A stretch of DNA of 64,000 nucleotides from Enterococcus sp. 9E7_DIV0242 (lineage in GTDB: Bacteria > Bacillota > Bacilli > Lactobacillales > Enterococcaceae): the NCBI RefSeq assembly GCF_002140975.2, contig NZ_CP147247.1, forward strand, positions 3,659,001-3,723,000. Direction: 5' to 3'. The notes below the pieces were generated by a model. It searched no databases. It was not told the origin of the DNA and saw only the letters and a list, made by a program, of their open reading frames with translations. Positions 50,700 through 60,111 of this stretch are shown piece after piece; the first letter of the stretch is position 1, and every line of letters begins with the position of its first letter. A program made the position numbers and the translations under genes.

Positions 50700-51554
50700 T
50701 CACCATTCATATTTTGATGAATCAGCGGATTGAAAGGAGTTAATGATGGTATCACTGCTAAGCTTGCGTTGGCGTAAGCCACGGTTATCTCGCAGGATGG
50801 TTGCATAAATGATATCAAAAATCAGGGAAATCATTGGTGAATTGGTCAACACCAAGGGATTATTTGCCATTACATGATCTGGTGTAATGATTTTGATATC
50901 GATTAGATCGTTTATCTTAGGATTGTCATTTCCTGACAAGAGCATTGTCTTCACATTTTTCTTTTTGATATTAGACAGAAAAGGAATAACATCTTTACTT
51001 ATAATGGATGGAACAACTGCAATTAGTAAAGAATCACTATTCATGTTTTCAATAGAAAGCTGTGCTTCTAACGATTCCTTCAAGGACATGACGTCTAAAC
51101 CAATTTGTCTTAGCTTAAAGGCAAATTCATCACTGATAAAGGAAGTATTATAAATGGACAAGATGAATATTTTTCTAGAAAGAGTGATAGCTGACGCTGC
51201 ATCCTCAATCGTTTTCTCGTCTAGTAACGCACAAGTGTTCAATAACATTTTTTGATAGTCATGTGTCACATATTCCAACAAATTCGAGTCATCAATGGAC
51301 TCGTCGCTGATTTTATCAAATTGAGTATTGCTTTGAGCTAAAGCAATCTTGAATTTATTGAATCCTTTATAACCAATTTTTTTACAGAATCGGTTGATGC
51401 TGGCTTCAGAAGTGTTGATTTTTCTTGCAAGAGTAGTAATCGTATTCGTGATCACAAAATCAGGATTATCGATCACAAACTGACTTATTTCATACTCACT
51501 TGTCGTAAAAGTCGACTCAAGAGAAATAATTTTTAAAATTACCGCAGACTGCAT
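50700..51554 (-). CDS. RpiR-family transcriptional regulator
   Basis: This 284-aa protein has an N-terminal HTH_6 domain (TITTLARKINTSEASINRFCKKIGYKGFNKFKIAL) and a C-terminal SIS domain (about 100-275) with FILSIYNTSFISDEFAFKLRQIGLD and LLIAVVPSIISKDVIPFLSN as phosphosugar-binding segments. RpiR regulators sense sugar phosphates. It is convergent with the fructokinase and probably controls a nearby sugar locus, perhaps the fructokinase or the HyuA operon. The ATG follows AGAGGTG. Confidence 0.88.
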   Translation of the reverse strand: MQSAVILKIISLESTFTTSEYEISQFVIDNPDFVITNTITTLARKINTSEASINRFCKKIGYKGFNKFKIALAQSNTQFDKISDESIDDSNLLEYVTHDYQKMLLNTCALLDEKTIEDAASAITLSRKIFILSIYNTSFISDEFAFKLRQIGLDVMSLKESLEAQLSIENMNSDSLLIAVVPSIISKDVIPFLSNIKKKNVKTMLLSGNDNPKINDLIDIKIITPDHVMANNPLVLTNSPMISLIFDIIYATILRDNRGLRQRKLSSDTIINSFQSADSSKYEW

Positions 51555-51819
51555 AATGACACCTCTTCTAAAAGTTCTTATCCCTCATTATATCAGATAA
51601 TCAGAAGGTGTGCGGCGATAAAAAGCTTGAAAAGAGCAAATACATAGAGAATCATCTAAATGATGGTAAAATATCAAAAATAATGAAAGTTATTGAACAT
51701 AAAAAGGAAGCCAGTGGATGTGCTGTTCTGTTTGTTGTATGATTAAACATGATAGAATGGAAAGGAATTATTTGGCTATATAAATAGGCACTCAAAATAA
51801 TACAGTTAAGGAGAATGAC

Positions 51820-52275
51820 GTGTTTGAAAAGTGGTTTGCGAAAAAAGAAACGCAAGAAAACTTAAGCGAAAAGGCATCTTTCGAAGTGGTACTCGATAGA
51901 GAAAGTGTTTGTATGGGTGATGATGTGATGAGTCATAAGGAGACTAGATCTTTTTTGGAGAATATCAAGATTTCCGAGTTTATTAAGGTGTTAGTTGACT
52001 ATGTTCCAAAGATGGCAAACTCGGTTTGGCTGATTTGGGGAGAACAGGAAATTATTGGTTACATTGATTTTGATGCATCAGGAAATGCAAAGATAGAGGT
52101 TGAAGGAGAAGATGCCTTTTTAGCGAAACGATTTTCGACTGCCGAAATGCCCTCAATTACATGTATTTATTACTACAGTGGTAAGTTCTCATGGGTGGAT
52201 AAGATGGTAGGCGATACCTTGCTGGAAAAGGTCAAAGCGGCTCGAAGAGAGCCGGTGAATGCGAGAACCTTGTGA
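51820..52275 (+). CDS. hypothetical cytoplasmic protein
   Basis: This 151-aa protein is not recognised. It is acidic, without membrane helices or signal peptide, and has an FASTAEMPSITCIYYYSGKFSWV-like middle stretch that is strand-rich, typical of small alpha/beta proteins. A strong TAAGGAGA RBS precedes the GTG start. It stands 96 bases upstream of efp on the same strand, but efp has its own promoter-like extended -10, so an operon is not certain. Confidence 0.65.
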   Translation: MFEKWFAKKETQENLSEKASFEVVLDRESVCMGDDVMSHKETRSFLENIKISEFIKVLVDYVPKMANSVWLIWGEQEIIGYIDFDASGNAKIEVEGEDAFLAKRFSTAEMPSITCIYYYSGKFSWVDKMVGDTLLEKVKAARREPVNARTL

Positions 52276-52371
52276 GAATTTTGTGTTCTCTTTGCATATT
52301 CTCTAGCGTATCAGTCTGTAATTTGCTACAATGAGTGGAGATTATTTTTTTAGAAAAGAGGAATTTAGACA

Positions 52372-52932
52372 ATGATTGCAATCAGTGATCTTAAATCAGG
52401 TATGACCTTCGAGCAAGACGGAAAGTTAATTAAAGTATTGGAAGCAAGCCATCACAAACCTGGTAAAGGAAATACAGTAATGCGCATGAAGCTGAAGGAT
52501 GTACGTTCCGGTTCAACAACTGAAACAACAATGCGTCCGGATGACAAAGTGAAAAAAGCACATATTGATACAAAGCCGGCACAATATTTGTATAGCCAAG
52601 ACGATGTAGCGATTTTCATGGACATGGAAACATATGAGCAATACGAGATTCCAACAGAAACGATCGAAGAAGAGTTAAAATATCTTCTGGAAAACATGGA
52701 GATCAAAATTCAGTTCTACGGTTCTGAAGTGATTGGTATTACGTTGCCAACAACAGTTATCCTGACAGTTGCAGAAACACAGCCTTCTATCAAAGGTGCG
52801 ACAGTAACTGGTTCCGGTAAACCTGCAACAATGGAAACAGGACTAGTTGTGAACGTTCCTGATTTCATTGAAAGCGGCGAAAAATTGGAAATCAACACAC
52901 AAGAAGGTACGTACTTAAAACGTGCGAAATAA
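52372..52932 (+). CDS. efp: translation elongation factor P
   Basis: This 186-aa protein is full-length EF-P with three beta-barrel domains. The N-terminal KOW-like domain carries the tip loop HHKPGKGNT with Lys at the modification position. The C-terminal domain has [26 protein letters not shown] and the closing [14 protein letters not shown] rescues ribosomes stalled at polyproline stretches. An AGAGGA RBS precedes ATG 52372, and TGCTACAAT near 52324-52332 is a possible extended -10 promoter. Confidence 0.97.
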   Translation: MIAISDLKSGMTFEQDGKLIKVLEASHHKPGKGNTVMRMKLKDVRSGSTTETTMRPDDKVKKAHIDTKPAQYLYSQDDVAIFMDMETYEQYEIPTETIEEELKYLLENMEIKIQFYGSEVIGITLPTTVILTVAETQPSIKGATVTGSGKPATMETGLVVNVPDFIESGEKLEINTQEGTYLKRAK

Positions 52933-52971
52933 GAGAAAACATGGCTTTCAATGAAGCTTTGGGAGCTATAG

Positions 52972-53026
52972 AAAATCACCTGCGAAGTGACTGTTTTCAG
53001 TTTCTTCACAGGTGATTTTGATTTTA
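52972..53026 (+). terminator. terminator after efp
   Basis: An 11-bp stem AAAATCACCTG / CAGGTGATTTT (52972-52982 with 53009-53019) has a 26-nt loop, followed by GATTTTATAGTTTTTT. It closes the efp transcript. Confidence 0.85.
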
Positions 53027-53332
53027 TAGTTTTTTCGGGCATAGCAGCTTAAGAAACAAAGCTTATTTCATATCATCCTCAATGATCGCAATTCGTTCTT
53101 CAAAGCTCAGATTTTCATAAATCTGATGAAGCATCCATAGATTTTCACTCCTATAAATAGTTATTTTTCGAAATAAGTTTAAAGAATAAAGAATCAAGAT
53201 ATCCTTTGGATGGAAAAGTACAGATGGAATGATCAGGAAAGCTTGTGTATACTTTTCTGTGTTCTCTTTTTTTGATATGATAGGTAAAAAGATTGGACTA
53301 GTTCCATTTTCAGAAAAGAGGCCTATTTGAAT
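53027..53332. other. intergenic stretch with a short possible frame on the - strand
   Basis: About 300 bases separate the efp terminator from the LacI gene. On the - strand a 23-33 codon frame ending at 53063 (closing ...EERIAIIEDDMK) looks protein-like, with TAGGAG upstream, but too short to support. No clear promoter for the LacI gene was seen. Confidence 0.3.
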
Positions 53333-54346
53333 ATGGCAGTTACGATGAAAGATGTGGCAGAGCATGCAGGAGTATCTAAGAGCACTGTTTCTCAATATTT
53401 GAATAAACGCTATAACTATATGAGTGAAGAAACGAAAAGAAAAATTGAAGCAACGATCAAAGAATTGAACTATACACCAAATCAAATTGCGCGGAGCCTG
53501 AAGCAAAAGCGAACCAATGTGATTGCGATTGTAGCGGCTACGCTATCTTCGCGATTTACAACTGAGCTAGTGTCTACTATTGAAAAATTTTTTGCCGAAA
53601 AAGGTATAGATGTCATTGTTGCCAGTACAGATGATAAGCATGAAAAGGAATATAAATATGTAGAATCACTGATTTCCCGACAGGTAGATGGGGTAATTGT
53701 CTTTCCAACAGTTGAAAATCGCGGGTATTATCAAGGGTTGAAAGAAAAGAAATTTCCTTTAGTTTTTGTAGATAGAGAATTAGCTGGCAGCTTAGTAGAT
53801 ACAATTTTATTGGATAATCGAGCGGCTGGAAAAATGGCTACAGAATACTTGATTGAAAGAAATCATAAAAAAATAGGTATTTTGACTTTTCCATTAGGGA
53901 AAAACGATAGTATTACCACTAGAAGAGAACGGCTGAATGGCTATCTGGAAGCCTTAACGGAGTATAATATTTCCGTAGATAAAAAGATGATCATCCAAAC
54001 AACCAGAGAACAAGTATTTGATCAGCTAGATCAATTATTTGCACAGAAGAACCATCCGACTGCATTGATTTTGACAAATGATATGCTATTGGAAGAAGCT
54101 CTTTTGTGGGCTAAAAACAGGAATGTAAGCTTACCGGAGGATGTATCGCTTATCAGTATTGATGATGTGTCCTTTGCTCACTTCTTTACGCCAACGATTA
54201 CAACTATTTCTCAACCAGTTAGAGAAATGGGCGAGCAGGCGGCCACTCTTTTATTTCAGCAAATTCAAGGGGAGAATAGCAAGGATAGTCAAACCATACT
54301 ATTTTTACCGGAATTGAAAAGTCGAGAATCTGTAAAAAAATTGTGA
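53333..54346 (+). CDS. LacI-family repressor of the EIIC-lyase operon
   Basis: This 337-aa LacI-family regulator has an N-terminal helix-turn-helix TMKDVAEHAGVSKSTVSQYLNK, a hinge QIARSLKQKRTN and a sugar-binding domain with VIAIVAATLSSRFTTELVST, VDGVIVFPTVENRG and SLISIDDVSFAHFFTPTITTISQP. It resembles the 30.3-kb LacI protein in its SKxTxSxYLN core. The ATG at 53333 is preferred, with TTG 53327 as an alternative six bases earlier. Its operator is probably the perfect palindrome at 54439-54454, just before the PTS gene downstream. Confidence 0.9.
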   Translation: MAVTMKDVAEHAGVSKSTVSQYLNKRYNYMSEETKRKIEATIKELNYTPNQIARSLKQKRTNVIAIVAATLSSRFTTELVSTIEKFFAEKGIDVIVASTDDKHEKEYKYVESLISRQVDGVIVFPTVENRGYYQGLKEKKFPLVFVDRELAGSLVDTILLDNRAAGKMATEYLIERNHKKIGILTFPLGKNDSITTRRERLNGYLEALTEYNISVDKKMIIQTTREQVFDQLDQLFAQKNHPTALILTNDMLLEEALLWAKNRNVSLPEDVSLISIDDVSFAHFFTPTITTISQPVREMGEQAATLLFQQIQGENSKDSQTILFLPELKSRESVKKL

Positions 54347-54352
54347 AAAGGG

Positions 54353-54381
54353 TTGCAATCAATAAGAAAAAGGATTATTAT
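54353..54381 (+). promoter_or_regulatory. promoter of the EIIC-lyase operon
   Basis: TTGCAA (54353-54358), a 17-bp spacer and TATTAT (54376-54381) form a promoter directly after the LacI gene. The start of transcription would lie near 54388, upstream of a hairpin and a LacI-type palindrome. Confidence 0.75.
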
Positions 54382-54395
54382 ACAACTAAGCTTTA

Positions 54396-54430
54396 GATAA
54401 ATCGGTTTAGTAAAGACCGATTTATCTTTT
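54396..54430 (+). terminator. leader hairpin between promoter and operator
   Basis: An 11-bp perfect stem GATAAATCGGT / ACCGATTTATC (54396-54406 with 54416-54426) is followed by TTTTGAG. It lies between the promoter and the PTS gene and could act as a leader terminator or a second regulator site. Its arm contains the CGGTTTAGT half-site of the operator next to it. Confidence 0.55.
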
Positions 54431-54438
54431 GAGCAAAA

Positions 54439-54454
54439 ACTAAACCGGTTTAGT
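54439..54454. promoter_or_regulatory. LacI-type operator
   Basis: ACTAAACCGGTTTAGT is a perfect 16-bp palindrome centred on CCGG, the LacI-family operator form. It lies about 27 bases before the EIIC start. A half-site copy occurs in the leader hairpin just upstream. Confidence 0.85.
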
Positions 54455-54480
54455 AAATATAAAAAGATAGGAGAAAGAAG

Positions 54481-55788
54481 ATGGAAGGAAGTCAAAAAAG
54501 AAGGTTAGGAGATCGTTTTGCTGAATTTGCTGTTCGTATTGGTGGGGAGGTCCATTTGCAGGCTCTTCGTGATACATTTGCCATTTTAATGCCATTTTTC
54601 GTATTAGCAGGATTGGGAACATTGATTAACAGCGTGATTTTTCCATATATATTTACAGGTGATACTCTGAACAACCTAAAGGTTTGGGGAGCTTTGATCA
54701 ATAATGCAACGCTGAATATTTGTGGACTACTTGTTGCCCCAATCTGTGCGTATACATTGGCACGCCATAAGAAGTTTACTAATGCAATTGGTGCAGCCGC
54801 AGTAGCTATTGCTGCTTTAATCACATTCATGCCGATTTCCAACACAATTATTCCGGTCGAAATGGAAGATGCTGTGGTAATTGAAGGGGTCGTATTATTC
54901 AAAAATCTTGGAACACAAAGTATGTTTGCAGGAGTGATTGTGGGACTGCTTGTAACAGAACTATTCATGAAACTGGCAAATAATAAAAAAATTCAAATCC
55001 CTATGGGAGAAAATGTTCCCCCTCAGGTTGGGAAATCTTTTGAAGCGATGATACCAACGATTTTGACGATTGCAGGCTGTGCTCTGATCTCTGCATGTTT
55101 GATTGTATTGGTCAAGATGGATCTGATTACATTGATTGCGACTATGATTCAAGAACCGCTAAGAAAAATCAATACCAGTTTACCTGGATTCTTATTGATA
55201 TTCACCTTAGGAAATTTACTGTTCACTTTTGGGATCCATCAGGCAGTCATTTTTGGTACCGTTTTAGAGCCATTACTGATTGCCAATATCAATGATAATG
55301 CCTTAGCGTTTTCAAATGGAGAAACGCCACCTCATATTTTGACTAAGCCCTTTGTAACGGTATTTACACAAATGGGAGGAACTGGCTGTACGATTTCTTT
55401 GTTATTTGCCATTTTGATATTTTCGAAGTATCAGGCAAGCCGCAGAGTAGGACAGTTAGCTTTAGGACCGGGAATCTTCAATATCAATGAACCACTGATT
55501 TATGGATTCCCTATCGTCTTTAATCTCCCAATGATGATTCCTTTTGTAGGGATTCCTTTTCTATTTTCCATTATCGGTTATGTACTGACCTCAATTGGGT
55601 TTGTTGCGAAAACGGTCGTTTTTATCCCGTGGATGACTCCACCGTTGGTCAGTGGTTATTTGGCAACTGGTGGTGATTGGCGTGCAGTCATCATTCAAGT
55701 ACTATTAATTGTGTTAGCAACTATTATTTACTTGCCGTTTTTACGAATCAGCGAGACAATTTCAAAGAAACAAGCAGTGGAAGGCTAA
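54481..55788 (+). CDS. PTS system EIIC (lactose/cellobiose-type) permease
   Basis: This 435-aa protein has about ten transmembrane helices and is the membrane channel of a lactose/cellobiose-family phosphotransferase system. The diagnostic LGPGIFNINEPLIYGFPIVFN segment (GxFNINEP) and the PFFVLAGLGTLI start are clear. No EIIB or EIIA gene is near, so it must borrow them from elsewhere or act with partners encoded outside the window. It is followed by a lyase, so it may import an oligosaccharide that the lyase attacks. An AGGAGA RBS precedes ATG 54481. Confidence 0.9.
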   Translation: MEGSQKRRLGDRFAEFAVRIGGEVHLQALRDTFAILMPFFVLAGLGTLINSVIFPYIFTGDTLNNLKVWGALINNATLNICGLLVAPICAYTLARHKKFTNAIGAAAVAIAALITFMPISNTIIPVEMEDAVVIEGVVLFKNLGTQSMFAGVIVGLLVTELFMKLANNKKIQIPMGENVPPQVGKSFEAMIPTILTIAGCALISACLIVLVKMDLITLIATMIQEPLRKINTSLPGFLLIFTLGNLLFTFGIHQAVIFGTVLEPLLIANINDNALAFSNGETPPHILTKPFVTVFTQMGGTGCTISLLFAILIFSKYQASRRVGQLALGPGIFNINEPLIYGFPIVFNLPMMIPFVGIPFLFSIIGYVLTSIGFVAKTVVFIPWMTPPLVSGYLATGGDWRAVIIQVLLIVLATIIYLPFLRISETISKKQAVEG

Positions 55789-55813
55789 CGCTTCTAAGAA
55801 AAGAGGAAAAGGC

Positions 55814-57787
55814 ATGCGTATAGATTTTAGAAAAAATGTTCAAACAAAAGCAGAAAATTTTGACTTACTGATACAAGAACTGGGTGGCTTTATGGATGAT
55901 TGGCAGGATGACCCCAAATGGTTATCAGGATGGCGACATAACTATTTTTGTGATCAAGATGGGACCTTCCTGAACTATGAACCAAGTCAGCCGAAAGAAC
56001 ATCGATGTACGACCTGTGGAAAAATCTATACAGATCAGAAAAAGAATAACGCATGGGTAACGATCACACGGAATAAAACTATTTCAGCAATGCGCTATGC
56101 AACGGTATTGTATTTAAAAACAGATCAGCAAAGGTATCTTGATTTTGTGAAAAAAACCTTGTTGTTCTATGCTCAAAATTATAATGAATTTCCTGTTCAC
56201 ATAAAAAATACTATCTTAACAGATATGGGTGAGTATGAACGAGTTCAGGGAGATATAGAAAAGGGGTTGGTTTATTTTGATCCTCGCACAACAGATTGGT
56301 TATTCGCCGATTATGAGATTCAGTTTCAAGGACCCGGTAAAATCATGGCTCAAGGACTATCGGAAGCGATAGCATTGATTCGAATGCTATTTTGTTATAC
56401 GGTTCTTCAAGAAGAATTTGAGGAGGAAGAGAAGGAGCAGCTCGTCGAGCAATTGATTCGACCTGCCAGAATTTTTCTAAAACAGCAGCAGTTTATTGCA
56501 CATAATATTACGCTTTGGCGAGAAACAGCGATTCAAATCATGGATTTGATTACAGGGGAATTTTCAGAGGAACAATTGCAACGACCTTATGGGATTTATG
56601 AGCATTTAAAAACAGGGCTGACAAAAGACGGTTTTTGGTACGAAGGTTCTGTTCACTATCATCATTATGTTTTAGAAGCATTAAGCTATTTAGCGTATTT
56701 CATGATGCTCTATGAAAAAAAAGATCAGTATTTAGAAGAGAGTATTACTGAAATGGCGATGTTCAGTTATCACTTGGCCTTTGAAACAGGGATTTTTCCT
56801 AATCCAAACGATGGTTGGCCAAACGTTAATTTGAAAACCTATTTGAATGTTTTTGAATTAGCTGCTGCCGCTTATGAAGAAAACCATACACTTCAAGATA
56901 TTTACCAAGCAGTTAAACAACTAGCTATTCCAAGACAACCTTTGCCAATAGAAGATGAGCTTTATTTGGAAAATAGCTCAACAACAGGAGTACTGATCAA
57001 TTGCTCTAAAAGATATACGAAACAAATAGAAAAAGGTACGAAGCATTTTACAAATTCCAAACTATCTGTCTTACGTAATAGGACATTCAACATCTTTATG
57101 AAATATGGCGTTCTTTCTCTCTCTCACGCTCACTTTGACCCATATTCTATAGAATTTACAGTGAAGGATGAACTGTTTTCTAAAGATTTATCAAATGTAG
57201 GGTATGGCAGTGAATTGGTTCATCGTTGGTATAATACGCCGTTGGGGCATAATTCGATCATAATTGATGAACAGTTTAATAATATTTTATACCATAGTGC
57301 ATTAGAAGAAGCATCTGATACGAGCTTGACTGTTCGTAGTAATGACATTTATGAAGATACGCAAGTCTCTCGTAGCATTGATTTAAAAGAGCGTCGATTT
57401 ACTGTATGCTCAAAGGTGAAAACGAAGAGAGAAAGCACCATTGATATTGTTCAGCATTTTGATAAAGAGTCATTGGTGATCATTAACGGAGAAAATTTGA
57501 GCGAAGCAAGGGAAATTCCACTTTATAAAGAACACTTAAATGAAGAAATCGTTCATTCAAGCAATAAAATGATAGATCAAAACACATTGGATTTACGAGA
57601 TAATGAGACTAGAACAACTATTCATTTTAACTCAGAACGACCATTTACAGTGTATATTATGAAAACTGTTGGAAATCCAAGTAATGAAGAACGCCTTACT
57701 TTGATTTTTCGTTTTGAAAATCAAAAGCAGGCAGCATTAAATATGATTGTAGAAACTTTGAAGGAGAACGGCAATGATCAACTTTGA
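55814..57787 (+). CDS. heparinase II/III-family polysaccharide lyase-like enzyme
   Basis: This 657-aa protein has an N-terminal alpha-toroid region (about 60-390) with LWRETAIQIMDLITGEF and GSVHYHHYVLEALSYL, and a C-terminal beta-sandwich (about 400-650). SLSHAHFDPYSIEF holds the catalytic-region His/Asp pattern of the heparinase II/III family. Members cleave uronic-acid-containing glycans by beta-elimination. There is no signal peptide, so it acts in the cytoplasm, probably on oligosaccharides imported by the EIIC. The 3' end overlaps the cupin gene by 14 bases. Confidence 0.82.
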   Translation: MRIDFRKNVQTKAENFDLLIQELGGFMDDWQDDPKWLSGWRHNYFCDQDGTFLNYEPSQPKEHRCTTCGKIYTDQKKNNAWVTITRNKTISAMRYATVLYLKTDQQRYLDFVKKTLLFYAQNYNEFPVHIKNTILTDMGEYERVQGDIEKGLVYFDPRTTDWLFADYEIQFQGPGKIMAQGLSEAIALIRMLFCYTVLQEEFEEEEKEQLVEQLIRPARIFLKQQQFIAHNITLWRETAIQIMDLITGEFSEEQLQRPYGIYEHLKTGLTKDGFWYEGSVHYHHYVLEALSYLAYFMMLYEKKDQYLEESITEMAMFSYHLAFETGIFPNPNDGWPNVNLKTYLNVFELAAAAYEENHTLQDIYQAVKQLAIPRQPLPIEDELYLENSSTTGVLINCSKRYTKQIEKGTKHFTNSKLSVLRNRTFNIFMKYGVLSLSHAHFDPYSIEFTVKDELFSKDLSNVGYGSELVHRWYNTPLGHNSIIIDEQFNNILYHSALEEASDTSLTVRSNDIYEDTQVSRSIDLKERRFTVCSKVKTKRESTIDIVQHFDKESLVIINGENLSEAREIPLYKEHLNEEIVHSSNKMIDQNTLDLRDNETRTTIHFNSERPFTVYIMKTVGNPSNEERLTLIFRFENQKQAALNMIVETLKENGNDQL

Positions 57788-58100
57788 TAAAGAACTTGTA
57801 TTTCAATCTGTAGATGAAAATACAGAGCGGAGTATAGTCACCTATAGTGAATCAGTGATGGCAGTGAGGGTGAGATTTAAACAGACGACAGATTCAGTTA
57901 CCCTTCATCATCATCCGGAAGAACAAATAACTCACATAGTAAGGGGAAGATTCCAATTTTTTGAAGGTGAGCATTCTTTTCTCGTACAAGCCGGTGATAC
58001 TTTGAGGTTTGAAAAGAACCAACCACATGGCTGTATTGTTTTAGAACCAAATTCGGAAGTGCTGGATATTTTTACACCTGCAAGAAAAGATTTTCTATAA
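57774..58100 (+). CDS. small cupin-domain protein
   Basis: This 108-aa single-domain cupin has metal-binding LHHHPEEQITHIVRG (HHH..E) followed by the second-motif His in NQPHGCIVLEP. Small cupins of this type are often isomerases or sensors of uronic acid derivatives, such as KdgF, which linearises unsaturated uronates released by lyases. It overlaps the lyase gene by 14 bases and ends the operon at a strong terminator. A KdgF-like role is an inference from the neighbour and the fold. Confidence 0.85.
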   Translation: MINFDKELVFQSVDENTERSIVTYSESVMAVRVRFKQTTDSVTLHHHPEEQITHIVRGRFQFFEGEHSFLVQAGDTLRFEKNQPHGCIVLEPNSEVLDIFTPARKDFL

Positions 58101-58101
58101 T

Positions 58102-58145
58102 AAAAAGTATCTGCATGAATTTTAAAATTCATGCAGATACTTTTT
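58102..58145. terminator. perfect 44-bp palindromic bidirectional terminator
   Basis: A 22-bp perfect stem with no spacer bases (58102-58123 with 58124-58145), A-rich on one end and T-rich on the other. It serves both the cupin operon on + and the aldehyde dehydrogenase gene on -. Confidence 0.9.
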
Positions 58146-59595
58146 ATGCTTTAATAGTCACAAATTTCACTGTAATATACTCTTCTACGCCATAAGCGCC
58201 ATTCTCTCTGCCGAACCCAGAGTGCTTCACACCGCCAAAAGGAGTTGCCGAGTGAGAAATTGCAACATCATTGACACCGACCATACCATAAGCCAGTTTT
58301 TTACTGACATTGTTGATCGTATGGATGTTATCAGAGAAGAAATACGAAGCTAAACCAAAAGGTGTGTCATTGGCAGCCTTGATCACTTCCTCTTCATCTG
58401 TAAAAGAAATCAGCGGGATAACAGGCCCAAAGGTTTCTTCATAGTAAATATCCATGTCGGTAGTGATGCCATCAATGACGGTTGGTTCAAAGAAGAATCC
58501 ATCAGCGTAATCACCTTCAGTTAGCTGTTTGCCGCCGAAAAGGATTTTAGCTCCTTTGTCGGTTGCATCTTGGATTTGCTCAGCTACTTTTTCAAGACCG
58601 GATTTATTGATCAATGGACCAGTTGTTGGATCATCCAAGCCGTTACCAACAGTCACTTCTTTGATTTGTTCCACGATCATATTACTGACTTTTTCTTTGA
58701 CCTCTTCGTGGATGAAAATTCGATTGGGAGAAGTACAAACCTGTCCGTTGTTTCTGAATTTTGCGGCAATGAGACTTTCGACAGCTTGTTCCAGATCAGC
58801 ATCAGGGAAAATGATAAAAGGTGCGTGTCCGCCCAACTCCATAGAAACTTTTTTTAGGGTTGTTGCGGCTTGCTCATTCAGCAGTTTGCCTACTTCTGTT
58901 GAGCCGGTAAAGGTCAGTTTTTGAACATCATCTGAGGTAGAGAGTACTTCGCCGATCGGTTTTGATTTACCTAATACGACATTCACTACACCTGCAGGGA
59001 AACCTGCTTTATCAAATAGTTCCATTAGAGCCAGTGCAGAAAGCGGTGTTTCTGAAGAAGGCTTTAAAATAACCGTACAGCCAGCTGCAATAGCCGGTGC
59101 TATTTTTCTAACAATCATATTCGACGGGAAATTCCAAGGTGTGATGGCACCAACGACTCCGATTGCCTGCTTTTCTGCCAACCATTGATAGCCTGGTGGA
59201 GCAGGAATGATGTCTCCATAAATACGCTGTCCTTCGGCAGCGTTCCAACGAAGATTTTCCACATTCGTCTGAATCTCAGCCAAAGCCTGCTTTAACGGTT
59301 TTCCTTGTTCCATCGTCATGATTGTTGCCAAACGATCTTTTTCTTCATCGATCAAATCAGCAACCTTATTCATGAGCGCTGCACGTTTATCAGGTGGTGT
59401 CGCTGTCCATTTAGGAAAGGCAGCATTGGCTGCTTCGACTGCTTTCAGAGCTTCTGCTTTTCCTCCCTGTTGTATCTTAGCTAGGGTTTTACCAGTAGCA
59501 GGATCGATCACCGCCTTAGTTCCTTCACTGCCATCCAGCCATTGTCCATTGATATAGAGACGAGTTTCAACATTTGGTAAGTCTGTTCTTGCCAT
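58144..59595 (-). CDS. gabD: succinate-semialdehyde dehydrogenase (aldehyde dehydrogenase)
   Basis: This 483-aa NAD(P)-dependent aldehyde dehydrogenase has NFPSNMIVRKIAPAIAAGC (cofactor and substrate side), the catalytic Glu in MELGGHAPFI and the catalytic Cys in FRNNGQVCTSPNR. The sequence resembles GabD, which oxidises succinate semialdehyde to succinate, though glutarate- or other-semialdehyde activity cannot be excluded. An AGGAGG RBS precedes the ATG. It stands alone on the - strand. Confidence 0.88.
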   Translation of the reverse strand: MARTDLPNVETRLYINGQWLDGSEGTKAVIDPATGKTLAKIQQGGKAEALKAVEAANAAFPKWTATPPDKRAALMNKVADLIDEEKDRLATIMTMEQGKPLKQALAEIQTNVENLRWNAAEGQRIYGDIIPAPPGYQWLAEKQAIGVVGAITPWNFPSNMIVRKIAPAIAAGCTVILKPSSETPLSALALMELFDKAGFPAGVVNVVLGKSKPIGEVLSTSDDVQKLTFTGSTEVGKLLNEQAATTLKKVSMELGGHAPFIIFPDADLEQAVESLIAAKFRNNGQVCTSPNRIFIHEEVKEKVSNMIVEQIKEVTVGNGLDDPTTGPLINKSGLEKVAEQIQDATDKGAKILFGGKQLTEGDYADGFFFEPTVIDGITTDMDIYYEETFGPVIPLISFTDEEEVIKAANDTPFGLASYFFSDNIHTINNVSKKLAYGMVGVNDVAISHSATPFGGVKHSGFGRENGAYGVEEYITVKFVTIKA

Positions 59596-59770
59596 TGTGA
59601 TTCCTCCTTATCTTCTTATAAAAACCGTAACACAGATAAATTTTGGAAACAAAATATACGCATAGAAGAAGAGGATAGAATGTCAATGTTATTGTTCAAG
59701 TAAAGCAATTCGGTCGTCTTTTTTTATAGGGTTGTGCTATATTGAGTGTGTACAGAAGGAGGTTGTTAAA

Positions 59771-60109
59771 ATGGTCAAAATACATCAGATAGAAGAAGTG
59801 GTACCATTTATCCAGGCACATAAATTTGCTTTTTTGTATGTGTCCCAACCAGACTGCTCTGTTTGTCATTCCGTATTGCCTAAACTAAAAGAGCTGTTGA
59901 AAAACTATCCGACTATCGAATTGGGGGAAATAGACGGCGCAGAGGTTCCGCAGATAACAGCGATGTACCAAGTGTTTTCAGCACCAACCTTATTGCTGTT
60001 TATTGATGGGAAAGAATACCTGCGTGAAGGTCGTTTTGTTCAATTTCAAAAGCTGGCATTTGATTTGGAACGTCTCTATACATATGAACAAGGAGTAGCA
60101 GAAGGATAA
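59771..60109 (+). CDS. thioredoxin-like protein
   Basis: This 112-aa protein has a thioredoxin fold with the redox pair CSVC (Cys29 and Cys32) in SQPDCSVCHSVLP and the cis-Pro of FSAPTLLLFIDG. Its active site differs from thioredoxin WCGPC, so a YtpP-like or NrdH-like disulfide role is more likely than general thioredoxin. The ATG at 59771 follows AGAAGGAGG; the frame from 59732 overlaps the promoter region. It is a single gene closed by a terminator. Confidence 0.88.
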   Translation: MVKIHQIEEVVPFIQAHKFAFLYVSQPDCSVCHSVLPKLKELLKNYPTIELGEIDGAEVPQITAMYQVFSAPTLLLFIDGKEYLREGRFVQFQKLAFDLERLYTYEQGVAEG

Positions 60110-60111
60110 AC

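Noticed and set aside
53063..53506. A 147-codon frame on the minus strand
   Set aside because: Most of it is antisense to the LacI gene and its N-terminal part has no family features. Only the last 23-33 codons look protein-like, too short to call.
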